Shown here piece after piece: positions 43,230-52,863 of a DNA stretch of 64,000 bases. The notes beneath the pieces were generated by a model. That model had not been told where the DNA came from and ran no database searches. It saw only the letters and a program-made list of their open reading frames with translations. This DNA is from a bacterium. GTDB lineage: Bacteria; UBP6; UBA1177. A program made the translations under genes and the position numbers. Each line of letters opens with the position of its first letter. Positions within the stretch are counted from its first letter, which is position 1. The stretch lies in NCBI GenBank assembly GCA_017963125.1, contig JAGCUA010000030.1, forward strand, positions 23,956 through 87,955, given 5' to 3'.

Positions 43230-44282
43230 ATGAAAAAGTTATTGATTTTGTTCACTGTTTCAGTTCTTCTTTTCAGCGGTTGCCTTGAAAAAGAGGAAGT
43301 TCAGGAGCAGCCTGCCGCTGCAGTTGAAAAAAAACCTGTAGTCGCTGTCACGGAAGCAAAAGAGGAGAAATATTCTCCCGTTCTTGAGTTCGGAGGCTCG
43401 TTCAAGCCTTTCAGAGAGGCAAACCTTTCGGCAAGAATGCCAGGAAAGATCAAAAAGATCCACTACCGCGAAGGAGCGACAGTTCAGAAAGGATCTGTAA
43501 TAGTCACGCTTTCCGGCGAAATGGCGGAAGCTGCAGAAGCCGAGCTCGAAGCAGTCGAAAAAGACTACGAAAGAGTGAAAGACCTCGTCGATTCTGGCGT
43601 TCTTCCGCAGCAGCAGTTGGATCACCTCGAAGCTAAACTCAACGCGTCGAAAGCAAAAGTCAAAATGACGAAAGAGAATATGGAGATCATCGCTCCTTTC
43701 GACGGAATGGTAGCAGAACACATGCTTAGAGAGGGCGAAGAGTTCATGCTTGTAAATCCCGGTCTCACTCCCGGTTTCTCGCATGCTAACGGCATCATCC
43801 GTTTCATGGATCTGAACAGGCTTTTCCTTGAGATCCAGGTCGATGAAAAGGAGCTTCCGCTCATCCAGAAAATCAAAGATATCGAAGTTGTCGCGGACGC
43901 TTATCCCGACACGAAAATCAAAGGAAAAATCTATGCGACAGAAACGCTTGTCTCGGTAATTTCGAGGACAGCTGTCGTTAAAATCGAGATAAACAACGCT
44001 AAAAAACTGATAAAACCCGGTATGTTCGGCAGAGTTAAGATCTCTCTTCCCGAAGTCAAGGCTGTCATGGTCCCGCGTCTTGCAGTAGCGCGTCAGGCTG
44101 GAACGAACCAGCATTACCTTTTTGTCATAGAAAACAATGTCGCGCTCAGAAAAGAGGTAGAGATCCTCGAAGATCTGGGCGATTTCTACGCAGTCAAAGG
44201 AGTTGAAAGCGGCGAAATGGTGGTCAGCGCCGGAAAGACAAAACTTAGAGACAACGTTCCTGTTACTGTCAGCAACAAGTAG
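43230..44282 (+). CDS. RND efflux periplasmic adaptor lipoprotein
   Basis: A 350-aa membrane-fusion protein with lipobox FSGC (Cys18). The HlyD/AcrA arrangement is visible: a biotinyl-lipoyl half (MPGKIKKIHYREGATVQKGSVIVTL), a helical hairpin (about 90-145) with DSGVLPQQQLDHLEAKL, the second half (APFDGMVAEHMLREGEEF), beta-barrel (LEIQVDEKE) and membrane-proximal domain. It links the RND pump to TolC. Its C-end precedes the RND gene by 8 bases. Confidence 0.93.
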   Translation: MKKLLILFTVSVLLFSGCLEKEEVQEQPAAAVEKKPVVAVTEAKEEKYSPVLEFGGSFKPFREANLSARMPGKIKKIHYREGATVQKGSVIVTLSGEMAEAAEAELEAVEKDYERVKDLVDSGVLPQQQLDHLEAKLNASKAKVKMTKENMEIIAPFDGMVAEHMLREGEEFMLVNPGLTPGFSHANGIIRFMDLNRLFLEIQVDEKELPLIQKIKDIEVVADAYPDTKIKGKIYATETLVSVISRTAVVKIEINNAKKLIKPGMFGRVKISLPEVKAVMVPRLAVARQAGTNQHYLFVIENNVALRKEVEILEDLGDFYAVKGVESGEMVVSAGKTKLRDNVPVTVSNK

Positions 44283-44290
44283 GTGCAGCC

Positions 44291-47200
44291 ATGAGACTCT
44301 CACAGATTGCTGTTAAAAAGCCTGTAACGATATCGATGATATTCACAGGCATTCTGATTTTCGGTCTGCTCGCGTTCTACGCACTCAAACTCGATATCCT
44401 TCCTGAAGTCGAATATCCGTCGCTCACAGTTGTTACGATCCTTCCCGGAGCTTCTTCGGAAGATGTCGAGCAGCAGGTCACTAAACCGCTTGAAAAACAG
44501 CTTGCCGGCGTTCCGAAAATCAAATCACTGAAGTCGGTTTCCAAGGAAAACGTCAGCTTCATCATGCTTGAGTTCAACTTCGGAACAGAGATCGGCGATG
44601 CGACAAACGATGTCCGCGACAGGATCGACCCCGTCAAGAAAGTTCTTCCCTCCTACGCGTACGATCCGGCGATCATCAAAGTCGACAGCTCGATGGTTCC
44701 CGTAATCATGTACGGTATCTCGGCGAAAGAAAGCGCGATGGGACTTGCTAAAATCATCGACGACAGGATCGAAGGAAGGTTGAAACAGGTCGACGGGATC
44801 GGCGGTCTTATCACTCTCGGAGCGCCAAAAAGGGAAATCGAAATAATTGTCGATCCGGTAAAACTCCGTTCGAGCGGGATTTCTGTCCCGATGATAGCGA
44901 AACTCCTCGAAACGCAGAATATTTCAGTCCCCGGCGGCAGCATCAAAACAGGCGGAATGGACCTTTCGGTGCGTGTTCCGGCGGAATTCGAGTCGGTCGA
45001 CGAAATCGGCGAGATCATGATCCCTGCAAAAGACGGCAGCATGGTCAAACTTTCGACTCTCGCCGAAATCAGGGACAAACTGAAAGAGCAGGATTTCACA
45101 GCCAGCGCTAAAGGAAAGACGATGGCCGTCATCATGACGCAGAAACAGAGCGGTGCAAACACTCTGGAAGTTGCGAGAAACATCAAGGCGGCTATGGAAG
45201 AGATCCGCAAAAATGTTCCATCCGACGTTGTCATCGAAGAACTCAACGACACTTCGGAAGTCATCGAAATGTCGATAAAAAACCTGGGAACAACTGCGGC
45301 TTACGCGGCTATTTTCGTCATTTTAGTCATTCTCGTTTTCCTCAGAGAATGGAGAGGAAGCCTCATCATTACGCTCACGATCCCCTTCTCGCTCATCATC
45401 GGTCTTATTTTCATGTATGTTTTCGGATATACGATAAACATTTTCTCGCTGATGGCACTTTCGATCACACTCGGCATGGTCGTCGACAACACGGTCGTCG
45501 TATTCGAGAACATCACGCGGCATATCGAGGAAGGCTCGCGTCCGGCAGAAGCGGCGATTTTCGGTGCAGGAGAAATGACTTCGGCTATTTCGGCTTCGAC
45601 TCTGACAACAGTCGCGGTTTTCATCCCGCTCGCTTTTGTAAGCGGAATCGTCGGACTTCTCTTCAAGCAGCTCGCTTTCGTAGCTTCAGTCACGATCGCG
45701 GCATCACTTCTCGTTTCGCTTTCCCTTGCTCCGATGCTGAGTTCGGTTCTAATGAAGAGAAAAATAAAAGAGAAAAAGCACGGATTCTTGTACAATATTT
45801 CAGAGAAGCTCTTCGTTTTCGTCGAAAATGTCTACAAAACACTGCTCGGAATTAACATAAAATTCAGATGGCTCGTCGTTATTCTTGTTGCCGCAGTATT
45901 CTTCTTCACTATTAAAGCGGGCTTAAGCACTGGAACCGACTACATTCCCGAGTTCGATATGGGCGATATGGTTGCAACCGCTGAGCTTGAATCGAGCGTA
46001 GATCCTGAGCGCACTGTCGAAGTTGCAAAAAAAATCGAGGAAATCGTCAAAAGGAACATCAATCCCAAAGATGTCAGAACATACTACTCAATTACAGGCC
46101 AGACTGACAGCGGTCTTCTTTCGCTTTTCGGATTCTCGGAAGGCAAGAACGTCGCAACAATCATGGCAAAAATCGTAAACCGTAACAAACGAACCTATCA
46201 CATCAAGGAAGTTGCGGCAAAAATCAGAAAAGAAGCTGAAGAAATCCCGGAAGTCGTTTCGTTCTCGATGAATGCAGGATCGCTTCTCCAGAGCGCAATG
46301 CTCGGCTCGAGCAAACCGATCGAAATCAAAATAACCGGTCACGACCTCGACAAACTTACCGAAACAAGCGACCACCTTCAGAAAATACTTGAAGAACAGC
46401 CTTATTTGCAGGATATCGAGTCTACTGCCGACAGAGGCAAACCCGAAATCACCGTCAAATTCGACAGGGTTAAACTTGCGAGACTCGGAATCAATGCCGG
46501 AATGGCAGCGCTTGCGGTTCGTGAAAGCCTTTACGGAGCTGAATCGGGCGAATACAAGCAGGACAACGACGAATACAAAATCGTGATCCGCTACAACAAG
46601 GAAAAACGCAATAAAATAAGTGACTTGAGAAATATCATGCTCACTTCGGCTACCGGCGAACTCATTCCGCTCAGCGCAGTCGGAATCATCGAGGAAACAA
46701 GCGGTCCGACCAAAATTCTCCACGAGACGCAGCAGAGAATCGTCTATCTGAAACTCAGTCTCAACAATATTTCGCTCGGAGAAGCTGCGAAAAACGTCAC
46801 GGAAATCATCAAAAACGAGACTATAGATCCTGATGTTTACATCGAGCTCGGCGGCCAGGTCGTTGACCAGCAATCAACTTTCGGCGATATGAAGATCCTT
46901 TTCCTGATAAGCCTTTTCCTGATTTACGCGATTATGGCGAGCCAGTTCGAATCGCTCAGGGATCCGTTCATCATCATGTTCACCGTTCCCCTTTCGATTA
47001 TCGGCGTTATCTGGGCGTTCATCCTCACCGGAACCACTCTGAGCGCGGTAACTTTCGTCGGAGTCATCATGCTCTTGGGTATCGTCGTCAACAACGGTAT
47101 CGTTCTTGTTGACTACACCAACCTTCTGCGCGGAAGAGGATACACGATAGTCGAAGCGATCAAGGAAGGCGGCAGATCGAGGCTCAGACCCGTTCTTATG

Positions 47201-47422
47201 ACGGCGATCACTACTATCATCGGTATGGTTCCGATGGCGCTTAACAACGGCGCCGGTTCCGAAATCTGGAAGCCGCTCGGAATCACGGTTATCGGCGGAC
47301 TTACGGTTTCTACTCTCGTAACGCTGCTTCTTATCCCTGCGATTTATGCAATTATGCACACAAGAGAGATGATTAAGGAAGAAAAAGCTGCAAAAGCGGC
47401 GGCTGAAGGAGGTGCAAAATGA
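44291..47422 (+). CDS. RND-family efflux transporter
   Basis: A 1043-aa inner-membrane pump with the usual 12 membrane helices in two halves and large periplasmic loops. Family motifs include PEVEYPSLTVVTILPGASSEDVE, GMVVDNTVVVFENITRH in helix 4 (the proton-relay Asp in VVDNTVV), and the second-half MLLGIVVNNGIVLVDY. It is AcrB/MdtB-like of the HAE1 class by length; the substrate is not predictable. It overlaps the next small gene by 4 bases (ATGA). Confidence 0.95.
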   Translation: MRLSQIAVKKPVTISMIFTGILIFGLLAFYALKLDILPEVEYPSLTVVTILPGASSEDVEQQVTKPLEKQLAGVPKIKSLKSVSKENVSFIMLEFNFGTEIGDATNDVRDRIDPVKKVLPSYAYDPAIIKVDSSMVPVIMYGISAKESAMGLAKIIDDRIEGRLKQVDGIGGLITLGAPKREIEIIVDPVKLRSSGISVPMIAKLLETQNISVPGGSIKTGGMDLSVRVPAEFESVDEIGEIMIPAKDGSMVKLSTLAEIRDKLKEQDFTASAKGKTMAVIMTQKQSGANTLEVARNIKAAMEEIRKNVPSDVVIEELNDTSEVIEMSIKNLGTTAAYAAIFVILVILVFLREWRGSLIITLTIPFSLIIGLIFMYVFGYTINIFSLMALSITLGMVVDNTVVVFENITRHIEEGSRPAEAAIFGAGEMTSAISASTLTTVAVFIPLAFVSGIVGLLFKQLAFVASVTIAASLLVSLSLAPMLSSVLMKRKIKEKKHGFLYNISEKLFVFVENVYKTLLGINIKFRWLVVILVAAVFFFTIKAGLSTGTDYIPEFDMGDMVATAELESSVDPERTVEVAKKIEEIVKRNINPKDVRTYYSITGQTDSGLLSLFGFSEGKNVATIMAKIVNRNKRTYHIKEVAAKIRKEAEEIPEVVSFSMNAGSLLQSAMLGSSKPIEIKITGHDLDKLTETSDHLQKILEEQPYLQDIESTADRGKPEITVKFDRVKLARLGINAGMAALAVRESLYGAESGEYKQDNDEYKIVIRYNKEKRNKISDLRNIMLTSATGELIPLSAVGIIEETSGPTKILHETQQRIVYLKLSLNNISLGEAAKNVTEIIKNETIDPDVYIELGGQVVDQQSTFGDMKILFLISLFLIYAIMASQFESLRDPFIIMFTVPLSIIGVIWAFILTGTTLSAVTFVGVIMLLGIVVNNGIVLVDYTNLLRGRGYTIVEAIKEGGRSRLRPVLMTAITTIIGMVPMALNNGAGSEIWKPLGITVIGGLTVSTLVTLLLIPAIYAIMHTREMIKEEKAAKAAAEGGAK

Positions 47423-47739
47423 AATTCGTATATGTAAGCTGCAATATTTCCAAACTCGAACAGCTGACAGAAGAAATCAGGAATCTCGGAATAAAGACTT
47501 TCCAGATCGTTGAAGACACGGCAGGCTCTTTCGATAACGGCAACCCGAGAATGAATACTTCGGTATGGCCCGGCACGAACGCAGTCGTTTTTCTTCAGGT
47601 AACGCCTGAAAAATGCGCCGAAATGCTTGCAACTATCCGCAGAATGAACAAGGAAATCGTGAACGAGAACGAACGGATCCTTGCGGCATCATGGGAATGT
47701 GAAGATTATGTCTATTCTGATGAAGAGAAGGAGGCATAA
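47419..47739 (+). CDS. Small PII-like protein of the RND operon
   Basis: A 106-aa cytosolic protein: MKFVYVSCNISKLEQLTEEIRNLGIKTFQIVEDTAG (read in parts), then a mobile loop rich in Asn/Gly and AVVFLQVTPEKCAEMLATIRRMNKE. The beta-alpha-beta pattern, size and loop resemble PII-like (GlnB fold) proteins, such as those sometimes encoded beside RND genes. No Tyr uridylylation site is seen. The overlap with the pump gene (ATGA) and tolC 1 base on suggest it regulates the pump, perhaps by binding a metal or nucleotide; this is inference. Confidence 0.6.
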   Translation: MKFVYVSCNISKLEQLTEEIRNLGIKTFQIVEDTAGSFDNGNPRMNTSVWPGTNAVVFLQVTPEKCAEMLATIRRMNKEIVNENERILAASWECEDYVYSDEEKEA

Positions 47740-47740
47740 G

Positions 47741-49117
47741 ATGAAAAAATCAATAATCTCAATAATTTGTTCGCTGTTGGTAATTTCTCTCAATCTGACT
47801 GCAGAAGAACTCGGCATCGACGAGATCATCTCGATCGCGATAGAAAACAGCGAGGCGATAAAAGCCGAAGACTCGAAATCCGGCAAAGACGAATACGAGA
47901 AGAAAGCCGTTTTCATGCGCTTCTTCCCTACGATCTCGCTCGAAGCGAAACTTCTGAAACTTGAATACTTCCCTGAACCCGACAAACTCACGGTAGATTT
48001 ATCGCCGATGGTAGGAATGCTCGAACAGTCGATCAACGATTCCATTCCGCTTCAGATTGACCTTCCCAATCAGCTTCCTCCGATGGAAATCGATCTCGGT
48101 GTCCCGACTCACCAGAGAACTCTTGATCTGACAGTCGTCCAGCCGCTCACTCCGCTCTGGGGGATCTATCACGGCTACAAAGCGCTTGAACTGAAATCGG
48201 AGATCACAAAGCTCAAGTCGAAACTCACGAAAGACAAAATCAAGCTTGAAATCGTCAAAATCTACAACTCCTACAACATGCTGAGCGACATTCTGAAACT
48301 TCTTGACGAATCGTTCGAACAGCTTGACCGCTACGAGAAAAATGCAGAGAAATTCCACAAAGCGGGACTTATCGACGAAACCGCGCTCTACAAAATCAAA
48401 GTCGAAAGAGCAGCTCTCGAAGTCGAAAAAGAGAAATATCTCGGAAACCAGTCGGTCATCAAAGCGGCTCTGGCGATGTTTATGAACCGCGACGAAGAGA
48501 GTTTTGAAATCAAATACGACAAACCGGAATTCCGCGAAATCACAAAAAGCGAGGATGAAATCATCGAAGCCCTGGCAAGCAACAGGACCGAAATGCACAT
48601 GCTCGACAAAAACAATGAAATCCAGGAACATCTCAACAAAAGGGCGATCCAGAACTTCATCCCGCAGGTGGGACTTACTTTCGGGTTCAAGAAAAACTGG
48701 GATTCCACACTGATAAATCCTGAAGGAGTAATGTTCTTCGGCGCGGTCGCAAGATGGGAATTCGGCTTCGACACGGCGAGACAGTATTACGAATATCAGG
48801 CTGTAAAAGCATCGTCGGTTTCAACCGAGCTTACCAACATCAAGCTCAAAAAGGACATGACGCTGCAGGTCAAAAAACTGATGGCCGACATCAAAGTTCT
48901 CGAAAAAGCGCTTGAGCAGAACAAAACCCAGATCGAATCGGCCGAAGTGACACGCAAGATACAGGAAGCGAAATACGAAAAGCAGATGACCACCGAAACC
49001 GAACTTCTGAACGCGCAGCTCATGGTCAAGAAATCAAAAACCGAAGAGATCGCAAACCTTTACAAATACAAAACAGCTCTCGACGAACTTGCGATAATCA
49101 CCGGAAGCGAATTGTAA
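47741..49117 (+). CDS. TolC-family outer-membrane efflux protein
   Basis: A 458-aa protein with a signal peptide (MKKSIISIICSLLVISLNLTA) and two OEP repeats built on long coiled helices. Visible patterns are IDEIISIAIENSEAIKAE, IVKIYNSYNMLSDILKLLDES and KAGLIDETALYKIKVERAALE, then the second half with ATRTEM-like text and the terminal ETELLNAQLMVKKSKTEEI. It forms the outer-membrane duct for the RND adaptor complex. ATG 47741 has GGAGG upstream; an earlier in-frame ATG lies inside the previous gene. Confidence 0.93.
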   Translation: MKKSIISIICSLLVISLNLTAEELGIDEIISIAIENSEAIKAEDSKSGKDEYEKKAVFMRFFPTISLEAKLLKLEYFPEPDKLTVDLSPMVGMLEQSINDSIPLQIDLPNQLPPMEIDLGVPTHQRTLDLTVVQPLTPLWGIYHGYKALELKSEITKLKSKLTKDKIKLEIVKIYNSYNMLSDILKLLDESFEQLDRYEKNAEKFHKAGLIDETALYKIKVERAALEVEKEKYLGNQSVIKAALAMFMNRDEESFEIKYDKPEFREITKSEDEIIEALASNRTEMHMLDKNNEIQEHLNKRAIQNFIPQVGLTFGFKKNWDSTLINPEGVMFFGAVARWEFGFDTARQYYEYQAVKASSVSTELTNIKLKKDMTLQVKKLMADIKVLEKALEQNKTQIESAEVTRKIQEAKYEKQMTTETELLNAQLMVKKSKTEEIANLYKYKTALDELAIITGSEL

Positions 49118-49120
49118 TTG

Positions 49121-49178
49121 GCGCCGCAAGTCGTGTCGATATACCGTGATACCGTTATAACGTTATACCGAGCGGCGC
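49121..49178 (+). terminator. Inverted repeat with octamer repeats after tolC, probable terminator
   Basis: Arms GCGCCGC and GCGGCGC enclose 44 bases containing the related words TGATACCG, TTATAACG and TTATACCG. The second arm is followed by TAAAAATTGTTTTCTTTTC. The large loop makes it less than a classical terminator, but its place at the operon end fits one. Confidence 0.45.
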
Positions 49179-49243
49179 TAAAAATTGTTTTCTTTTCTTT
49201 TTTTCCTTAAAATCCTGCGTTTCTTGATTGTTTTGGAGGTAAT

Positions 49244-49666
49244 ATGAAAAGAGTTTTTGTTATTTTTCTTGTCGTTATTTCGGTCGCAGCAGTTGTTTAT
49301 GCGGCGGTTTCAATGAAAAAAATGTCAGCGAAAGATGCGGAAATCGCTTCTCTCAAGGCTGAAAAGATCGCACTTCTTTCGGAGCACGAAGAGTGCCTGA
49401 CCTACAAGGAACAGTCGCTCAAGAAAGAGCTTCTTACAAAGTATCTCGATTCGATCGTCATCCTTCTAAACAGGATCGATGCAGGACATATGCCGACGAA
49501 AGATGAAATCGACAACTTCTATGACAGGACCGATTTTATTATAAAAAACATAGGTTCTGCCGCAGTTTCAAAAGAAGAGACGAACCTTGTTCTGACTTTC
49601 ATAGATTCGGCTAAAAAAACATTCGAGACAAAAATACAGGCGTCACCTGAAAAGGATAAGAAGTGA
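49244..49666 (+). CDS. Small membrane-anchored coiled-coil protein
   Basis: A 140-aa protein with an N-terminal membrane helix (VFVIFLVVISVAAVVYAAV) and a short coiled coil (about 28-55: KDAEIASLKAEKIALLSEH), then helices and a Lys-rich tail. No family is recognised. GGAGG precedes the ATG, and TTGTTT-17-TAAAAT (49185-49213) is a plausible promoter. It precedes the FHA gene by 68 bases and has its own unit, since a promoter lies between. Function unknown. Confidence 0.75.
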   Translation: MKRVFVIFLVVISVAAVVYAAVSMKKMSAKDAEIASLKAEKIALLSEHEECLTYKEQSLKKELLTKYLDSIVILLNRIDAGHMPTKDEIDNFYDRTDFIIKNIGSAAVSKEETNLVLTFIDSAKKTFETKIQASPEKDKK

Positions 49667-49672
49667 ATTTTC

Positions 49673-49701
49673 TTGAAAATAAATTCCTTATATAGTATAG
49701 G
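49673..49701 (+). promoter_or_regulatory. Promoter of the FHA-DUF4388 gene
   Basis: TTGAAA, 17 bases, TATAGG. The start codon is 34 bases on, with GAGAGGAG before it. Confidence 0.6.
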
Positions 49702-49734
49702 GCGGTGTTTTTGAACCTTTGAGAGGAGATTTTT

Positions 49735-50922
49735 ATGGGCAAATACAGCAATTTAGTGAAAAACCTCGGAACAGACACGGATAAAATCAAGTTTACTTTC
49801 ATAAAAGGAAAGTATTCCGGCGGTGAATTTTCCATCCGCGACGGCCAGAGACTTTCTATCGGCCGCGATATTTCTTCCGATGTTGCTATCGTCGATTCAA
49901 AAGTCAGCCGCAGCCACGCTTCGATAACGGCTCGTGACGGCAAACTCTTCATCGAAGACCACAACAGCACGAACGGAACTTATGTCAACGGCGAAAAACT
50001 GAGTCCTTCGACAGAAACGGAACTCAAAATCGGATCGAACTTCTCAGTCGGTGATTCGACGATTCTTGTCGGCGATGAGGCGGCTCCGAACGAAAATGCT
50101 CCTGAAGTATCCTTCAAGGAAAACAGTTTCACCAAGGCAAGGAAATCCCAGGAAAAGACGATCGAAACCGTTCCGCAACCCGCTGAAGATGAAGAAGAGG
50201 CTTTCACGCTTGATGAATCACTCCAGATAATCACTCCTGACCAGCCCGAATCTCAGGAAAAAGTAAACATCGGCAGACTCAACCTCAAGAAAACGACAAA
50301 ATCAGATATTGAAAAAGACAACCTTGCAAATGCAAACACTTCATCTACCGGAAGCCTTTCCGCGATGGATGTTGCAGATCTGCTCAAAATTTTAGCACAG
50401 TCTACTTCCGCAGGTTATCTCAAGCTCAATATAACTTCACCTTTTGCAGAACAGATCGAAGTAACGATCAGTGCTACCGGGATCGTTGCATGCGAATCGA
50501 TCACGAACAAGAATTTCGCACAGGAAAAAGCTCTTTCCCGCGCACTTCTGGCAAAAGACGGCGAATATTCTTTCAAAATCGACAACGCTCCGAAAGACGA
50601 AGTCGCAAACAGACAGCTTGAAGATATTTTCATGGAAATTTCCAACCAGAAAGGAAATCTTACGAAATACAGAAATATCGCGAATTCCGGCAAACTCGAG
50701 TTTGCTAACCCGATCAAAGGAAAACTTTCTGATCTTTCAAAAAACGAGCTCGATACGCTTCAGTTCATGGTAAATTCAAAGGAAGTCATCAAATATCTCA
50801 ACTCTTTTGCAGACAACGACGACTTCATTCTTATGTCGGAAATCGTAAAATATATCGATTTGGGAATCATTTCCGGCAATAAAAAATTTGACGAACTTTC
50901 CGACGACATCATCGATTTTTAG
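49735..50922 (+). CDS. FHA domain protein with DUF4388 (PATAN-like) domain
   Basis: A 395-aa protein. An FHA domain at about 18-105 has LSIGRDISSDV, KVSRSHASI and NSTNGTYVNGE, the phosphothreonine-binding signature. After an acidic linker (about 120-190), a DUF4388-like domain (about 205-300: MDVADLLKILAQSTSAGYLKL, ACESITN, KALSRALLAKDGEYSF) is found, then a helical end. DUF4388 is common in deltaproteobacterial/myxobacterial signal proteins, which hints at the lineage. No kinase is encoded here. The gene is followed by aroE after 3 bases. Confidence 0.85.
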   Translation: MGKYSNLVKNLGTDTDKIKFTFIKGKYSGGEFSIRDGQRLSIGRDISSDVAIVDSKVSRSHASITARDGKLFIEDHNSTNGTYVNGEKLSPSTETELKIGSNFSVGDSTILVGDEAAPNENAPEVSFKENSFTKARKSQEKTIETVPQPAEDEEEAFTLDESLQIITPDQPESQEKVNIGRLNLKKTTKSDIEKDNLANANTSSTGSLSAMDVADLLKILAQSTSAGYLKLNITSPFAEQIEVTISATGIVACESITNKNFAQEKALSRALLAKDGEYSFKIDNAPKDEVANRQLEDIFMEISNQKGNLTKYRNIANSGKLEFANPIKGKLSDLSKNELDTLQFMVNSKEVIKYLNSFADNDDFILMSEIVKYIDLGIISGNKKFDELSDDIIDF

Positions 50923-50925
50923 AAA

Positions 50926-51684
50926 TTGATCCTTCCGGAACAGACAAAAATCATCTACATTTGGGGATATCCCCTTGATTTTTCGCTTTCACCTTTTTTT
51001 CAGGAACACTGCGCCATTCTGTCCGGCAGACGGATCCTGTACAAAATTTTCAGGGGCGAAAAAGATGAATTTCTGCATCTTCTGAAAAGCGGAAGATGTA
51101 TCGGCGCGAATGTCACGATACCGCATAAGATCGAAGCGGCAGGCCTTTGCGGCGAACTGACTGAAAAAGCTCAAAAAGCAGGAAGCGTGAATACGATTTT
51201 TAAGGCAGAGGGAAAAATAACCGGCGACAATACCGACGGTGAAGGGCTTCTGAAATGGCTTAAAATCAAAGGCGCTGACCTTGAAAAATGTGCCGTTTTA
51301 GGTAACGGCGGCAGCGCACGTTCGATCGCGGCAGCACTTTCCGAAGAAAAATGCGAAATCACGATTTTCGGCAGGACCGAAAAAGGCTGGGAAAAAAATT
51401 TCGGCTCTTTCCGCAATCTTTCCGAGTGGAAAGACGACTTTCTGACGATAAGCACACTGCCTTTCGCAGTCGAAGGCAAAAACGTTATAACCATCGGATA
51501 TTCCAGCGGAAAAGCATCGATAGATTCACAGATGATGCTTGCTTTTCAGGGCTGGCTCGGAGCAAAAAGATGGTTCGGAGAAACGCTTCCTGCGGAGGAA
51601 TTCGCAAAAATAGTGAAACTTCACGCAAAAGCTCAGTCGAATCAGCAACTTATATTAAATTTTGCAGCAAAAAATGAGATTTAA
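50926..51684 (+). CDS. aroE: Shikimate dehydrogenase
   Basis: A 252-aa protein with YPLDFSLSPFFQE (substrate loop, SxS), GANVTIPHK with the catalytic Lys (about 65), DNTDGEGLL (the substrate Asp) and VLGNGGSARSIAAAL (NADP Rossmann loop). It catalyses the NADP-dependent reduction of 3-dehydroshikimate. The start is TTG 50926, only 3 bases after the FHA stop and with no visible ribosome-binding site, suggesting coupling. Compared with the usual 270-280 aa it is a little short. It overlaps the next gene by 11 bases. Confidence 0.9.
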   Translation: MILPEQTKIIYIWGYPLDFSLSPFFQEHCAILSGRRILYKIFRGEKDEFLHLLKSGRCIGANVTIPHKIEAAGLCGELTEKAQKAGSVNTIFKAEGKITGDNTDGEGLLKWLKIKGADLEKCAVLGNGGSARSIAAALSEEKCEITIFGRTEKGWEKNFGSFRNLSEWKDDFLTISTLPFAVEGKNVITIGYSSGKASIDSQMMLAFQGWLGAKRWFGETLPAEEFAKIVKLHAKAQSNQQLILNFAAKNEI

Positions 51685-52858
51685 TCAGTTTTTGGGAAAC
51701 ATTCTTGCATCTGCTTTGGAAAAACAAAACAGCGGCGACAAATACGACATTCTTCTGAACGATATTTTTAAGTCGAAAAGACTCGGAAAGCGCGACAGGA
51801 TCTGGGTTTCAGACCGCTTTTTCTTCTATTTGAGGCATAAACTTTTTTTCGATGAAGTCTCGGAAAATCCTGAAATCTGCGCAAAAAACATTGCGATGGT
51901 TTTTGAAGACGAACCTGACGAAACTTTGAGCGGAAAAATAGAAAATCTGAAAAAAAGCGGAACTTACGGCAGACTTTTCAACGAATCTTTCTCTGAATTT
52001 TTAGCCAATGAAATCAGCAACTTACACAGAAAAGAGGCTTTTGAATGGTTCAATTCTAAGGCAAAGACTCATCTGCGTACCAATCTGGCAAGAATTTCAC
52101 GCGTTGAACTTTCGGCAAGACTTGAAAACGAAGGTTTCGCAAATTCTCCCGCCCCGCTCTCCCCTGCCGGGATAATTCTTGAACCGACAAATAAAAGCCT
52201 TAAAAATTCGGAACTTTTTGAAAAAGGTTTTTTCGAGTTCCAGGACGAATCAAGCCAGCTCGCGTCGCTTTTAGTGAACAAAAACACCAAAACCCTGCTT
52301 GAACCGTGCGCCGGCGGCGGCGGAAAATCGCTATCTATTGCCTCTTTTTTCAAAAGTATCGAAATCACGGCAAGCGATTCAAGAACGCACCTTTTCAAAG
52401 AGATCAAAGAGCGTGCAACACGCGCCGGAACAAGAATAAAAACAGCAGCATTTCAGGATATAAGTGACAGTTTCGACACAGTTTTCATCGATTCCCCTTG
52501 CAGCGGAAGCGGTGTAATCAGGCGCAATCCCGGAGACCGCTGGAAAATTGATGAAAAAATGCTTTCAGACCTCAACAATTTGCAGAAAGAACTCATTCAG
52601 AAATTCTCTGAAAAGGTGAAAACCGGCGGTGAACTTATTTATGTCACATGCAGTTTCCTTAGATGCGAAAACGAAGAAATCATCAAAGATTTTCTCAATA
52701 AAAACAAAGACTTTTCTTTAATTCCGGCAAAAGGACGCCTTCTTGAAAATCTCGGCAGCGAAGAACTTCTTTCCGAAATCACGGACGGAGATTTCCTTAA
52801 AATCAAACCGGGGCACGAACGCGACTTAATGTTCGGCGCGGTAATGAAGCGGAATTAA
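51674..52858 (+). CDS. RsmB/NOP-family RNA methyltransferase
   Basis: A 394-aa protein. The N-part has an RsmB-like helical domain (FNQFLGNILASAL, LNDIFKSKRLGKRDR). The SAM-binding core has FQDESSQLASLLV, LLEPCAGGGGKSL, ITASDSR, FIDSPCSGSGVIRRNPGDRW and YVTCSFLRCENEEI. The two Cys of PC and TCS are the catalytic pair of m5C methyltransferases. The target may be 16S rRNA or another RNA. ATG 51674 lies within the 3' end of aroE, so translation is coupled. Confidence 0.9.
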   Translation: MRFNQFLGNILASALEKQNSGDKYDILLNDIFKSKRLGKRDRIWVSDRFFFYLRHKLFFDEVSENPEICAKNIAMVFEDEPDETLSGKIENLKKSGTYGRLFNESFSEFLANEISNLHRKEAFEWFNSKAKTHLRTNLARISRVELSARLENEGFANSPAPLSPAGIILEPTNKSLKNSELFEKGFFEFQDESSQLASLLVNKNTKTLLEPCAGGGGKSLSIASFFKSIEITASDSRTHLFKEIKERATRAGTRIKTAAFQDISDSFDTVFIDSPCSGSGVIRRNPGDRWKIDEKMLSDLNNLQKELIQKFSEKVKTGGELIYVTCSFLRCENEEIIKDFLNKNKDFSLIPAKGRLLENLGSEELLSEITDGDFLKIKPGHERDLMFGAVMKRN

Positions 52859-52863
52859 AATCC

